Source: Myxococcota bacterium (GTDB lineage Bacteria > Myxococcota > XYA12-FULL-58-9 > JALHOP01). From it: a stretch of DNA of 64,000 nt. Made by a program: the position numbers and the translations under genes. The stretch is from positions 62,001-126,000 of the forward strand of contig JALHOP010000006.1 in assembly GCA_022842935.1 (NCBI GenBank), read 5' to 3'. Under the pieces are notes generated by a model. The model did not search any database and was not told where the DNA came from. It was given only the letters and a program-made list of their open reading frames with translations. Shown here one piece after another: positions 1 through 8,381 of the stretch (positions are counted from its first letter, which is position 1; the number at the start of each line of letters is the position of its first letter).

Positions 1-168
1 GCCATGGCAGCGATGGTCATCCGAAATAAGAACGCCAAGGCCACGGCTCGCGGCTTCGAGGCGACCAACTGGGTCGACTTCGTGCGCGAGAACGAACGCG
101 TGCTCAAGCGCATCCGCGATCTTCCTACCCAGCAATCCAGCACGACCGACCTTCAGAGCGATCGCTAG
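1..168 (+). CDS. C-terminal end of a hypothetical protein (cut by window edge)
   Basis: Frame 1 is open from the first base to a TAG at 166-168 and encodes the last 55 residues of a charged, soluble-looking tail. The stop codon overlaps the GTG start of the next gene by one base (TAGTG), so the two are probably translationally coupled. No family is recognised from this fragment. Confidence 0.6.
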   Translation, partial: AMAAMVIRNKNAKATARGFEATNWVDFVRENERVLKRIRDLPTQQSSTTDLQSDR

Positions 169-932
169 TGCACTACATCATCGTGGTCGCCGCTTGCGGC
201 TACGTATTCCTTGGTCTTCGTAACGCGCGCGCCGGCCGCTACCTAGGCCGTGATGCGGGCTGGGACCTCGTCTACAAGTCGTTTCTCTACGGCTCGCTGA
301 ACATCGCTCTGGCCTATGGTCTTTGGCAGCTCGCGCGCTTGTTGGTACCAGAGCTCGCACGCGACGTGCGTGACGTGGTCATGACAGCGCTCGAGCAGAA
401 GATTCTAGCGCTCGGTCTCCTCGCTTTACCCATGTGTTTCGTGACCGCCGCAGCGGCGACGTCCCGCTGGTACGCGACCTTAGCGTCGACGCTCGGTGGT
501 CTGTACGAAGGCGGGCTCCACAAGATGGCCGAGCGTTTTGCCGCCGCGCGCGCCGCCGAGGAGACCATTCTCGCTCCCTCTGGCTCGCTTTGGCAGCTGC
601 TCTACGAGCACATCGGTCAGCTCGTGCTCGTCACCATGGAGAATCGCAAGGTCTACATCGGCTTTCTCTTTGCCGCTGAGCTGCGCGAATCGATCGCCTT
701 CGAAGAGCGGACGATGACACTCGTTGTCTTCAAGAGCGGATACCGCGACGTCAACACACTCAAGGTCGTGTACACGACTGACTATTCGGGCATGGAGTTG
801 AAGGTCCACCTCTTCATCAAGAACGTCACGGCCTTTGGTGTGTACGACCCCGAGGCGGATTCGCACTTCGCCAAAGTGGAGAGCGCGGGCGTGACGCGCC
901 CGCGTGAGGCGCAGGCGGCAGCGGTTTCCTGA
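168..932 (+). CDS. Hypothetical membrane protein
   Basis: 254 aa with a GTG start overlapping the preceding stop. Three hydrophobic segments are visible in the first half (about residues 1-17, 40-60 and 78-98). A soluble domain of roughly 130 residues follows, beginning near a segment that reads LVLVTMENRKVYIGF. That small beta-rich start resembles an Sm- or SH3-like fold in some membrane-anchored proteins, but I cannot assign a family. The start is chosen for its coupling to the upstream gene. Confidence 0.7.
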   Translation: MHYIIVVAACGYVFLGLRNARAGRYLGRDAGWDLVYKSFLYGSLNIALAYGLWQLARLLVPELARDVRDVVMTALEQKILALGLLALPMCFVTAAAATSRWYATLASTLGGLYEGGLHKMAERFAAARAAEETILAPSGSLWQLLYEHIGQLVLVTMENRKVYIGFLFAAELRESIAFEERTMTLVVFKSGYRDVNTLKVVYTTDYSGMELKVHLFIKNVTAFGVYDPEADSHFAKVESAGVTRPREAQAAAVS

Positions 933-950
933 CGGTGGCGCCGCGCGTCG

Positions 951-2243
951 CTATTGTTCGCCAAGCTTGGTGAACACCGGCGCGAAGCCGCCCCCGGTGG
1001 TGCGGAAGTTGGTGGTCTGGCCCATGTAGAGACGTGATGCGAAGAGCTGGACCTCGCCCGCGTACGTATAGGCGCGCACGTCGAGCTTGAGTGGGAAGGC
1101 CTGGCCGTCGACCTCGATCATGCGTTCGCTCGGGGCTACCGTGCGCTGCGCCACGTAAGGTCGCGTGAGCAGCTCCGCCCAGGTTCCCTTGGTGAGCTTG
1201 TCGCCGCGATAGGCGGCTTTGCTGCCGTAGCCGTGGATCGGCTTGAAAAAGTATTGCTTGCGCGTTGCCCACAAGACGTCGGCGTCTTTCGGGTCGACGA
1301 TGATGGTTTTGGGGATGCCGTCCGCTAAAACGCGCATCGTGTCTGCGGGAACGCCCATGCTGGTCAGGAACGTCAGGTCGGAGAGCAATGCCAGGTTGCG
1401 CTTGTCGGCGTAGAGCGCGTGCGCGCGCGGGTGCGGCGTGATGACTGCCGCGTCGCGCAAATAGGCGTCGCGCAGGGCGGCGTGCCCCGGGTCTTCGAAG
1501 TAGAAGTCCGTGCAACGGTTGTACACCAGGTCGATGATCTCTCCGTTGCCGCGCAGATTGCCATCGAAGGTGAGCGCGCGAGCGTCAATGATGGACGCGT
1601 CGTACCCCGCGCGCTTGAAGAGCTCGCGGAAGAGGACGAACTCTGGGTAAAGAAACTGTTTCTCCGGGTCGTCGTCGACGATGGCTATACGCTTTAGCGG
1701 TGCGTCACCGCGGCTGCGGCGGAACTCACTCTCGAACATCGCCACGAAGGCCGCCTCGATCCCTTCCGGCGCGGCCGTGAGCTTCTCCATCTCGGCGCAG
1801 CAAGCTCGCTGCGCGCGCGCGAGAAAGGCGTTGAGCAGAGCGCCACCAGCATTCGTGTTGATCTCGATGAGCTGGGGCCCCTCGTCGCCGAGGTGAAAAT
1901 CGTAGCCGAAGAATACGCCGAGGTGCCGTTCCTGATGTTGTGCGATGGCGGGAGCCTTGGCCAGCGCGGCGTCGCGGTAGGCGGTGCGCAAGGCCACGCT
2001 CTCGACCGCCTGGATCACGCGGCGGATGCGCGTGAGGTCCCGTGGTCCAACATAGACCGGCACAGAGGCAAAGAGCGGAGCAGCTTGGGCAATGAGACTC
2101 GCCGACAGGCCGTTTTCGAGCCCCGCTTTCTCCAAGAGACCGGCCAGCTTTGGCCGGTCAATGGTCAGGCAGCGGCAGTCACGATTGAAGTCGAATGCAC
2201 CCACTTGAGCCGCATTGCTGCGCCCTGGCCCGCTGGTTGTCAA
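951..2243 (-). CDS. Circularly permuted ATP-grasp-like protein
   Basis: 430 aa. The middle carries an acidic motif, GPQLIEINTNAGG, typical of the metal-binding segment of ATP-grasp enzymes. The C-terminal part contains FKPIHGYGSKAAYRG, resembling the ATP-binding Lys plus glycine-rich loop. Finding the metal-binding segment before the ATP-binding loop is the order expected for circularly permuted ATP-grasp proteins (glutathionylspermidine synthase-like or peptide-ligase-like). Substrate unknown. It is convergent with the gene before it and divergent from the acyl-CoA dehydrogenase. The start is a TTG without a clear ribosome binding site; an in-frame GTG near 2204 is an alternative. Confidence 0.65.
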   Translation of the reverse strand: MTTSGPGRSNAAQVGAFDFNRDCRCLTIDRPKLAGLLEKAGLENGLSASLIAQAAPLFASVPVYVGPRDLTRIRRVIQAVESVALRTAYRDAALAKAPAIAQHQERHLGVFFGYDFHLGDEGPQLIEINTNAGGALLNAFLARAQRACCAEMEKLTAAPEGIEAAFVAMFESEFRRSRGDAPLKRIAIVDDDPEKQFLYPEFVLFRELFKRAGYDASIIDARALTFDGNLRGNGEIIDLVYNRCTDFYFEDPGHAALRDAYLRDAAVITPHPRAHALYADKRNLALLSDLTFLTSMGVPADTMRVLADGIPKTIIVDPKDADVLWATRKQYFFKPIHGYGSKAAYRGDKLTKGTWAELLTRPYVAQRTVAPSERMIEVDGQAFPLKLDVRAYTYAGEVQLFASRLYMGQTTNFRTTGGGFAPVFTKLGEQ

Positions 2244-2290
2244 ATGGCGGTTTAGAGCTTATTAAACCCTGCAATCAGGAGCCTTAAGTT

Positions 2291-3469
2291 ATGTCCGAGC
2301 GCCAGAGCCTCGACTCCATCATCGCCATCGAGCATCTCCTCTCCGACGAGGAGAAAGCTGCTCGCAACGCTGTACGCGGCTGGGTCCGCGAGCGATTCAT
2401 GCCCGTCATCACCAAGTCGCATCGCGACGGCGTGTTCCCCATGCAGCTCATTCCTGAGCTCGCTGACCTCGGCGTCTTCGGGGCCAACATCGAGGGCTAC
2501 GGCTGCGCGGGCATGAACAACGTCAGCTACGGCCTGGTGTTGCAGGAGCTCGAGCGTGGTGACTCTGGCTTGCGCTCGTTGTGCAGTGTTCAGGGCTCGC
2601 TCGTCATGTACCCGATCCTCACCTACGGCAACGAAGAGCAACGCAAGAAGTGGCTGCCCGAGCTGTCTTCGGGCCGCATGATTGGCTGCTTTGGTCTCAC
2701 CGAACCGGGCTCGGGCTCTGACCCCGGCAGTATGACGACGACCGCCAAGAAGGACGGTAGCCACTACATCTTGAACGGGGTGAAGGCCTGGATCACGAAC
2801 TCGCCCGTCGCACACCTCGCGGTCGTCTGGGCGAAAGCCCTCGACGAGGACGGCGCCATCCGTGGCTTCGTCGTCGAGCGCGGCACGAAGGGCTTCGAGA
2901 CGCCGACCATCGAAGGTAAATGGTCGCTACGCGCCTCGCCGACCGGTGAGATTCACCTCACCGATTGTCGCATTCCGGCGGCGAATCTTCTCCCTAACAG
3001 CGGTGGGCTCAAGTCGCCGCTCGGCTGCCTCACGCAAGCGCGCGAGGGCATTGCCTGGGGTATCACCGGCGTTGCCATGGACTGCTTCGATACAGCCGTG
3101 AGCTATGGCCTCGAGCGCAAGCAGTTCAACAAACCCATCGCGTCGTTTCAGATGTATCAGGAGCAGATCGCCGAGATGGCGACGATGATCGCCACGTCGC
3201 AGATGATGTCGCTCCACTACGGTCGCCTGAAAGACGAAAAGAAGCTCACGCCGGTTCAGGTCAGCATGCACAAGCGCCACAATGTGCGCGCCGCACGCGA
3301 GGTCGCAAAGATGGCGCGCGGTATGCTCGGTGGCATCGGTATCACCGACGCCTATCCGGTCATGCGCCACATCATGAACATCGAAAGCGTCTATACGTAT
3401 GAGGGGACGCACGAGGTTCACACTCTGGCTCTTGGCCGCGCTCTTACGGGAATCAACGCCTTCGCGTGA
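2291..3469 (+). CDS. gcdH: Glutaryl-CoA dehydrogenase-type acyl-CoA dehydrogenase
   Basis: 392 aa, full length for the family. FAD-dependent oxidation (and decarboxylation) of glutaryl-CoA to crotonyl-CoA is the expected reaction, in lysine and tryptophan breakdown. Diagnostic segments are GLTEPGSGSDPGSM, WITNSPVAHLAVVWAK, SLRASPTGEIHL, GIAWGITGVAM and the C-terminal TYEGTHEVHTLALGRALTG. Glu371 in YEGT matches the catalytic base. The last four bases overlap the GTG start of the ketosynthase gene, so they are co-transcribed, which is unusual for gcdH and may mean the enzyme acts on an ACP- or CoA-bound intermediate made by the neighbours. Confidence 0.88.
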   Translation: MSERQSLDSIIAIEHLLSDEEKAARNAVRGWVRERFMPVITKSHRDGVFPMQLIPELADLGVFGANIEGYGCAGMNNVSYGLVLQELERGDSGLRSLCSVQGSLVMYPILTYGNEEQRKKWLPELSSGRMIGCFGLTEPGSGSDPGSMTTTAKKDGSHYILNGVKAWITNSPVAHLAVVWAKALDEDGAIRGFVVERGTKGFETPTIEGKWSLRASPTGEIHLTDCRIPAANLLPNSGGLKSPLGCLTQAREGIAWGITGVAMDCFDTAVSYGLERKQFNKPIASFQMYQEQIAEMATMIATSQMMSLHYGRLKDEKKLTPVQVSMHKRHNVRAAREVAKMARGMLGGIGITDAYPVMRHIMNIESVYTYEGTHEVHTLALGRALTGINAFA

Positions 3470-5664
3470 GCGGCACCCGCCGAACCGCGGTCATTACCGG
3501 TATGGGAGCCGTGTGCTCCCTGGGCTTGTCGCCAGAGGCGATTTTCGATGCGGTGATCGCGGGTGCTAACGGCGCACGCGACGTTGCGCGCTGGCACGGC
3601 GAAGGTCTACGCATCACGCGGGCGGCTGTCGTCGATCGCGACGCCGTACGCGCGGTGCTCGGTGCCAGCATAGGGTCCTCGGCTCACGGCAACCTCGAGA
3701 TGCCATGGGCTTCTCAGATGGGCGTCGTCGCGGCGCGGCGCGCGCTCATCGACGCCGGACGTGATGGACGCTTGGCTGACACGCCGCTCGTGGCCTCTTG
3801 CACCATCGGCGCGCCCGGGGCAGCCGAGCCGCCCGACAAGCGTTGGGTCGCGATGGACCCGACCCGACCCGAGGCGCTCGCGCGTTATGCCGAGGGGGCA
3901 GTGGTCGCCTATCTCGCCGAAGCCATCCACGCGTCCGGACCCGTGCAGTGCCTCATGAGTACGTGTGCCGGTGGCAACTACGCCATGGGCGCCGCCCTCG
4001 ACATGGTCACGAGCGGCCGTGCCAAACAGGTGCTCGCTGGCGGCGTCGAAGAGGTGTCGACGATGGTCTTCACCTCGTTCCACCAGCTGCGCGCTGTCGC
4101 GGACACATGCAAGCCGTTCGATGTCGATCGAAAAGGTCTCCTCTTCGGCGAGGGTGCCGCCTTCCTCGTCGTGGAAGACGAAGAGCACGCCGTTGCCCGT
4201 GGTGCTTCCATTCGCGCCTACCTGCTCGGTGTCGGTTATGCCAATGACGCCCATCATCTCGTAGCACCCGATGAGAACGGAGCGGGCGCCGCGACGGCGA
4301 TGCGCCACGCCCTGTACGAAGCTGGTGTCGCGAGCGCAGAGGTCGGCTACGTCAACGCTCACGGGACAGGCACCGAGGCGAATGATGCCGCGGAGCTCGT
4401 CGCCTTGAAGACCGTCTTCGCGGACGATGCGCCACGCCTTGCGGTGAGCTCGACCAAAGGCGCCACCGGCCATCTCATGGGCGCTGCGGGTGCTCTCGAG
4501 GCCGCTCTGACGACCCTTGCCCTCGAGCGGGGTCTGTTGCCCCAAAACGTTGGACTCGACACGCCTGTCCCCGATGCTGGTGTCGATCTTCTGCGCGATC
4601 GCCCTCGCAAGACGACGACGGACATCGCGCTCTCGGCCGGCTTCGGTTTCGGCGGCAATGATGCGGCGATCATCTTGGCGCGGCGTCGGCGGGCTTTGCC
4701 GGACATCGTCACCCGTCCGGTCTACGTGACGGGCATGGCAGCGCTAGCCGGAGCATCTTTTGGCGTTCCCTCCGTTCTCGCACGGTTTCACACTGGCGCA
4801 ACGGTCAGCGAGAGCGAACGGCGAGTGACATTCGCCCCCGACGCCGTCCTCGGCAAAAAGGGGCTTCGGCATGTCGATCGCGGCGCCATCCTTTGGGCGG
4901 CCGCGCTCGAGCGCGACTTGCAGTCGTTTCCCAAGGTCGCTTCGGAAAGGGCAGGGGCGGTGTTCGGCGCGGCCTATCCCGCTTATCAGCAGGTCGTCGG
5001 CATCATGCGCGACTACCAGTCGGGTGGTGCGCTGAACGTGAACCCCATGCGCGTTCCCTTCGCGACCGCCAATTGTGCTGCCTCGTGGTGGCTCATCCGG
5101 CGGGGTATAAAGGGATATTCGAATGCCGTCGGGAGCGGTGAGTGCGCGGGCTTGGACGCCATCGTCACCGCGGCGCGTGAGATCGCGCGTGGCCGCGTCG
5201 ACGAGCTGGTGGCTGGCGGCGCCGAAGGCGAGCTCGACGAGCTCTGGCAAGGCCTCGCCTCTATCGGTTGGCATCGAACCCTCCTCACCGAGGGCATGGG
5301 CGCGCTCGCTCTCTCGAGCGAGCCTGTCGGCGCTTGGGCGCGCTTCGTTGACGCCGAACATGCCTTCGAACGCCGGCGACCATCCGCTGCAGCGGAGCGT
5401 GCCGTCGAGGGCCTGCTCGCACGTTTGAAGTTGCCGCTGGTCGATGTGCTGGTCACGCCTCGACCGCTGAGCCTCGAAGCCCATGCCAACCACGTGCATG
5501 TGACCACCGAGACGCTGGGTGACGCGTTAGGGGCGAGCAGTGCTCTTGCCGCGGTGGTCGGTGTATCATTTTTGCAGCCGCCAAAGCGGACGGCAGCCCA
5601 AGTGCTGGTGGTGAGCGACAGCATGGACGGCTATGCAACCGCCGCTCTGTTCGAAGGGGTATGA
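3466..5664 (+). CDS. Beta-ketoacyl synthase with fused degenerate second KS-like domain
   Basis: 732 aa, almost twice the length of a FabF. Residues 1-405 form a complete condensing domain with Cys167 (STCAGGNYAMG), His299 (NAHGTGT), Lys331 and His336 (STKGATGHLMGAAG). Residues 415-732 begin again with VYVTGMAAL and contain SGECAGLDAI and VDELVAGGAEGE, a weak second KS fold without the paired histidine motifs. It looks like a ketosynthase plus chain-length-factor-like partner in one chain. The GTG start overlaps the gcdH stop by 4 nt, and the acyl carrier protein gene follows 6 nt downstream. Product unknown: a fatty-acid- or polyene-like chain is plausible. Confidence 0.85.
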   Translation: MSGTRRTAVITGMGAVCSLGLSPEAIFDAVIAGANGARDVARWHGEGLRITRAAVVDRDAVRAVLGASIGSSAHGNLEMPWASQMGVVAARRALIDAGRDGRLADTPLVASCTIGAPGAAEPPDKRWVAMDPTRPEALARYAEGAVVAYLAEAIHASGPVQCLMSTCAGGNYAMGAALDMVTSGRAKQVLAGGVEEVSTMVFTSFHQLRAVADTCKPFDVDRKGLLFGEGAAFLVVEDEEHAVARGASIRAYLLGVGYANDAHHLVAPDENGAGAATAMRHALYEAGVASAEVGYVNAHGTGTEANDAAELVALKTVFADDAPRLAVSSTKGATGHLMGAAGALEAALTTLALERGLLPQNVGLDTPVPDAGVDLLRDRPRKTTTDIALSAGFGFGGNDAAIILARRRRALPDIVTRPVYVTGMAALAGASFGVPSVLARFHTGATVSESERRVTFAPDAVLGKKGLRHVDRGAILWAAALERDLQSFPKVASERAGAVFGAAYPAYQQVVGIMRDYQSGGALNVNPMRVPFATANCAASWWLIRRGIKGYSNAVGSGECAGLDAIVTAAREIARGRVDELVAGGAEGELDELWQGLASIGWHRTLLTEGMGALALSSEPVGAWARFVDAEHAFERRRPSAAAERAVEGLLARLKLPLVDVLVTPRPLSLEAHANHVHVTTETLGDALGASSALAAVVGVSFLQPPKRTAAQVLVVSDSMDGYATAALFEGV

Positions 5665-5670
5665 TCGGGC

Positions 5671-5916
5671 ATGGCTGACCTTCGTGAGCAATTGCGTGCC
5701 ATCATCGCCGAGATCGCCGAGATCGATGACCTGTCGCGCATCACCGACGACGCCAATCTCTACAAGGAGCTCGGCGTCGATTCGATGCAGGCGCTCGAGA
5801 TCGTCCTCGAGCTCGAGAAGCGCTTCAACGTCGCCATACCTGAAGCAAAACTCAAGGAAATCAAGACCTTCGGCGACGCCGTTCGGGTCGCCAAGGATGC
5901 CGGCGCTCCAGATTGA
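5671..5916 (+). CDS. Acyl carrier protein
   Basis: 81 aa, the normal ACP length. The phosphopantetheine site is Ser38 in LGVDSMQALEIV. Helix II (EIVLELEKRFNVAIPE) is well preserved. The gene is 6 nt behind the ketosynthase gene and surely serves it. It is a dedicated ACP rather than the fatty-acid synthase one, because no fab genes surround it. Confidence 0.9.
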   Translation: MADLREQLRAIIAEIAEIDDLSRITDDANLYKELGVDSMQALEIVLELEKRFNVAIPEAKLKEIKTFGDAVRVAKDAGAPD

Positions 5917-5976
5917 TCGCCGTGACGGCGCCCCCCGTATTCATCACCGGCGCTCGTCTGCTATCGGAACCGCCCC

Positions 5977-6945
5977 ATGCCAGCTTCGGTTCAGGCGCCG
6001 CGCCGCATCTCGCTGCTCCTCGCCTACGCGGCTGTCTATATTGTCTGGGGGTCGACCTACCTCGCCCTTCGCTACGTGGTCGAGGTCTTGCCGCCGCTGG
6101 TCGCGGCTGGCGCGCGCTTCACGGTCGCGGGCGTCATCCTCTACACCTTCATGCGGCTGCGGGGGACACCACCGCCGACACGTCGCCAGTGGGTGATCGC
6201 GCTCGTTCTGGGGGCCTTCCTCCTGCTCGGCGGCAATGGCGGTGTGATGTGGGCGGAGCAGCGCATTCCATCCGCGATAGCGGCTCTCTTGGTCGCCTCG
6301 GAGCCGCTGTGGATCGTGCTCCTCGAGTGGCTGCGCCCCAGGGGCACTCGACCGTCCTCGCGCATGCTGCTGGGGCTCGCGGTTGGCTTTGCCGGTGTCG
6401 TGCTTTTGGTTGGCGTGAGCGGCGACGGGGTTACGCGGGTCGACCCAGCGGGGGCCGCCGCGGTCGTCTTCGGCGCGTTTTGCTGGGCCGTTGGCTCACT
6501 GCTGTCGAACAAACTACCCCAAGGAGACCTTCCCAAGTCCGCGATCGCGACCAGCGCCTCGCAGATGCTCGCGGGTGGAGCGCTGTTGTTCATCGTCGGG
6601 TCGGCGCGCGGCGAGCTCCCGCTAGTGACCGCTGCGGCGTTCACGCCGAAGGTCGTTCTCGCGATCGGCTATCTCATCGTCTTCGGCTCAATCATCGCTT
6701 TCAACACCTACGCTTGGCTCCTGCGTGTCGAACCTCCAGCACGCGTCGCCACCTACGCTTTCGTGAACCCGGGTGTGGCCATGCTCCTCGGCTGGGCGGT
6801 CGGTGGCGAGCCCATCACCAGGATGACCATCATCGCCGGCTTGTTCATCATCGCGGCGGTGGCCCTCATCGTCACCGGGAGCGCGCGGTCGGGTGAGCCG
6901 ACCCTAACGGCGCGCGAGCTTGCCGAGAGCGAGCGCGTCGCCTGA
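5977..6945 (+). CDS. EamA/DMT-family transporter (YedA-like)
   Basis: 322 aa with about ten hydrophobic helices arranged as two EamA repeats. YIVWGSTYLALRYVVE at the start and GGNGGVMWAEQRIPSAIAALL in the first repeat match the YedA/RhaT type of drug/metabolite exporter. It sits in the inner membrane and exports or imports small metabolites; the substrate cannot be read from sequence. It lies 60 bp after the ACP gene and could be the last gene of that operon. Confidence 0.85.
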   Translation: MPASVQAPRRISLLLAYAAVYIVWGSTYLALRYVVEVLPPLVAAGARFTVAGVILYTFMRLRGTPPPTRRQWVIALVLGAFLLLGGNGGVMWAEQRIPSAIAALLVASEPLWIVLLEWLRPRGTRPSSRMLLGLAVGFAGVVLLVGVSGDGVTRVDPAGAAAVVFGAFCWAVGSLLSNKLPQGDLPKSAIATSASQMLAGGALLFIVGSARGELPLVTAAAFTPKVVLAIGYLIVFGSIIAFNTYAWLLRVEPPARVATYAFVNPGVAMLLGWAVGGEPITRMTIIAGLFIIAAVALIVTGSARSGEPTLTARELAESERVA

Positions 6946-6983
6946 TTTTTGGGTCTGCTTGCGCTTTTTTCGGGTCATTCGAC

Positions 6984-7010
6984 GCAACACGTCTGACCGC
7001 GTGCCGATAA
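6984..7010 (+). promoter_or_regulatory. Sigma-28-like promoter, site A
   Basis: GCAA at 6984-6987, 15 bp, then GCCGATAA at 7003-7010. The -10 is identical to the FliA consensus and the spacing is the FliA spacing, but the -35 reads GCAA instead of TAAA. A second CGATAA follows at 7024-7029. Predicted start of transcription is near 7017, about 65 bp before the ATG at 7083. Confidence 0.7.
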
Positions 7011-7082
7011 CAAAACCGACACGCGATAAGGGGCACTTCTGTCCTTGTCGTGGCGCGTCAAGCTTACCTTTGGAGGGTTCTC

Positions 7083-7508
7083 ATGGCTGGTGAGATCGGT
7101 AACGGTGCGAGTCAGGTTCCAGGCCGCGGAGCGGCGGCAAACCTTTTGCAGAACGCGATGCCGCGCATGAGTCGTGAGGACGCGCTCGAGCGCCTAGCTT
7201 GCGAGTGCGATACACGTAGCACGCGCCTAATGAGCGACAACCCAGTGGTGCGCCAGGGTGCGATGCGCGAGCTCTTGGCGTTTGCTCGTCGCAACGGCCT
7301 GGAGGCAAGCGACGTCCAAGGCGCCGTCAAGGACTTCCGCGATCGAAGTGAGCAACGTCCTGGTGCCGCCACCGACGCGCACGACTTCATGTGCGCTGCG
7401 ACCATGCCGCCAAACTCTGGCTCGAGCTTACGTCGCCCGAGCTCTGGAATGAACAACTTGTCGCCCCTCCAGCAGCTTCGGCCGGGAGTCCACCCCGACC
7501 GTCAGTAG
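7083..7508 (+). CDS. Small hypothetical protein, candidate T3SS substrate
   Basis: 141 aa. I chose the ATG at 7083 over the upstream in-frame start because GGAGGG lies 6 bp before it. The N-terminus (MAGEIGNGASQVPGRG) is small-residue rich and disordered. A helical core of about 60 residues follows, and the tail is Ser/Pro/Asn rich. It has no known domain. It is monocistronic, framed by sigma-28-like site A and a strong terminator, the layout of a late-class secreted protein. Secretion is inferred from its promoter, not shown. Confidence 0.7.
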   Translation: MAGEIGNGASQVPGRGAAANLLQNAMPRMSREDALERLACECDTRSTRLMSDNPVVRQGAMRELLAFARRNGLEASDVQGAVKDFRDRSEQRPGAATDAHDFMCAATMPPNSGSSLRRPSSGMNNLSPLQQLRPGVHPDRQ

Positions 7509-7534
7509 AGAGTAACGAAGGTCCTGCAGGATTG

Positions 7535-7574
7535 CGGAGTCGATGGCCCGACACCATCGACTCCGTTTTTTTTT
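7535..7574 (+). terminator. Rho-independent terminator
   Basis: A perfect 12-bp stem (CGGAGTCGATGG / CCATCGACTCCG) with a 7-nt loop is followed by nine T residues. It ends the transcript of the 7083-7508 gene. Confidence 0.93.
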
Positions 7575-7696
7575 GCCCAAAACCCACGTCTGGGCATGCG
7601 CTCTATGTGGCTGCATCTATTGGCTATTTCTCGGGTGGCGGGAGTTCCCCCATGGGAACCCTGCCGACGCGTCGTGAACTTTTTGCTCACTTTGAC

Positions 7697-7723
7697 GCAA
7701 CAACGCGAACGCTCTGCCGATAA
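7697..7723 (+). promoter_or_regulatory. Sigma-28-like promoter, site B
   Basis: GCAA at 7697-7700, 15 bp, then GCCGATAA at 7716-7723. A second CGATAA is at 7738-7743. About 50 bp around this site closely match site A, including the stretch GCCGATAACAAAA. The next ATG is at 7885, giving a leader of roughly 155 nt. The interval 7575-7884 holds only this promoter and its leader. Confidence 0.7.
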
Positions 7724-7884
7724 CAAAAACTGACGAGCGATAAAGGGGCGTTTTGCGTCTCTTTCGGCCGCTCGCTGGGTGAGCTGACGTCGCCAGCGGG
7801 TGCAACGTTAGAGCATTCGGGGTAGCATTCACACTTAACTGCGCCTGGGCGGCAACGTGCTGCGGGGCGATCTGGGGTGAACTC

Positions 7885-8238
7885 ATGGCAGGTAGCACCA
7901 CATCAGTTTCTGGCGCGCGTCCGCAGATCGATCTGACGCCCCAGGGCAGCCCAAACGGGACGCCTCCTCCGACGCCGCCAGCAGGACGCCAGCTTTCGAG
8001 TGGCGAGATAACCCCCGAACAAATGCAGCGCATGCAAGAGGCGGCCCGCCGGATTGGCGAAGGCGCTAGCGATGGAGCCGAAAGGGCTCGCCAAGCCATC
8101 GCGCCCAGGTCGTCGGGAAACCCGCAAACGATTAGGCGTGCAACGCAGCCGCGTCCGAACGGCATGGAGCGGGCAAACCCGCAACAAGCAGAGCCGCCTC
8201 GGCCGTCGCCGACCGAGCCAAAGGTCGGGCCACAGTGA
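7885..8238 (+). CDS. Proline-rich small protein, candidate T3SS substrate
   Basis: 117 aa, starting MAGSTTSVSGARPQ, very rich in Pro, Gly, Gln, Ser and Arg and predicted disordered except for one helix (EQMQRMQEAARRIGEGA, about residues 45-61). TGGGGTGA serves as ribosome binding site. There is no recognisable domain. Its promoter is nearly a copy of that of the preceding small gene, so both are probably expressed together. Function unknown. Confidence 0.6.
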   Translation: MAGSTTSVSGARPQIDLTPQGSPNGTPPPTPPAGRQLSSGEITPEQMQRMQEAARRIGEGASDGAERARQAIAPRSSGNPQTIRRATQPRPNGMERANPQQAEPPRPSPTEPKVGPQ

Positions 8239-8381
8239 CGCGACGCGCGAGGCCGGAGTAAAGAAGGGCCTCGTGCTCCCAGTCGAAACTTGCGGTCAGA
8301 AGCGGCGGATCGTGGTGCCTTTCGAGGGCCCTTTCCGCTCGTGTTGGGCGGCGGGCCTAGGTGATCGTGCCGGCCCTACCC

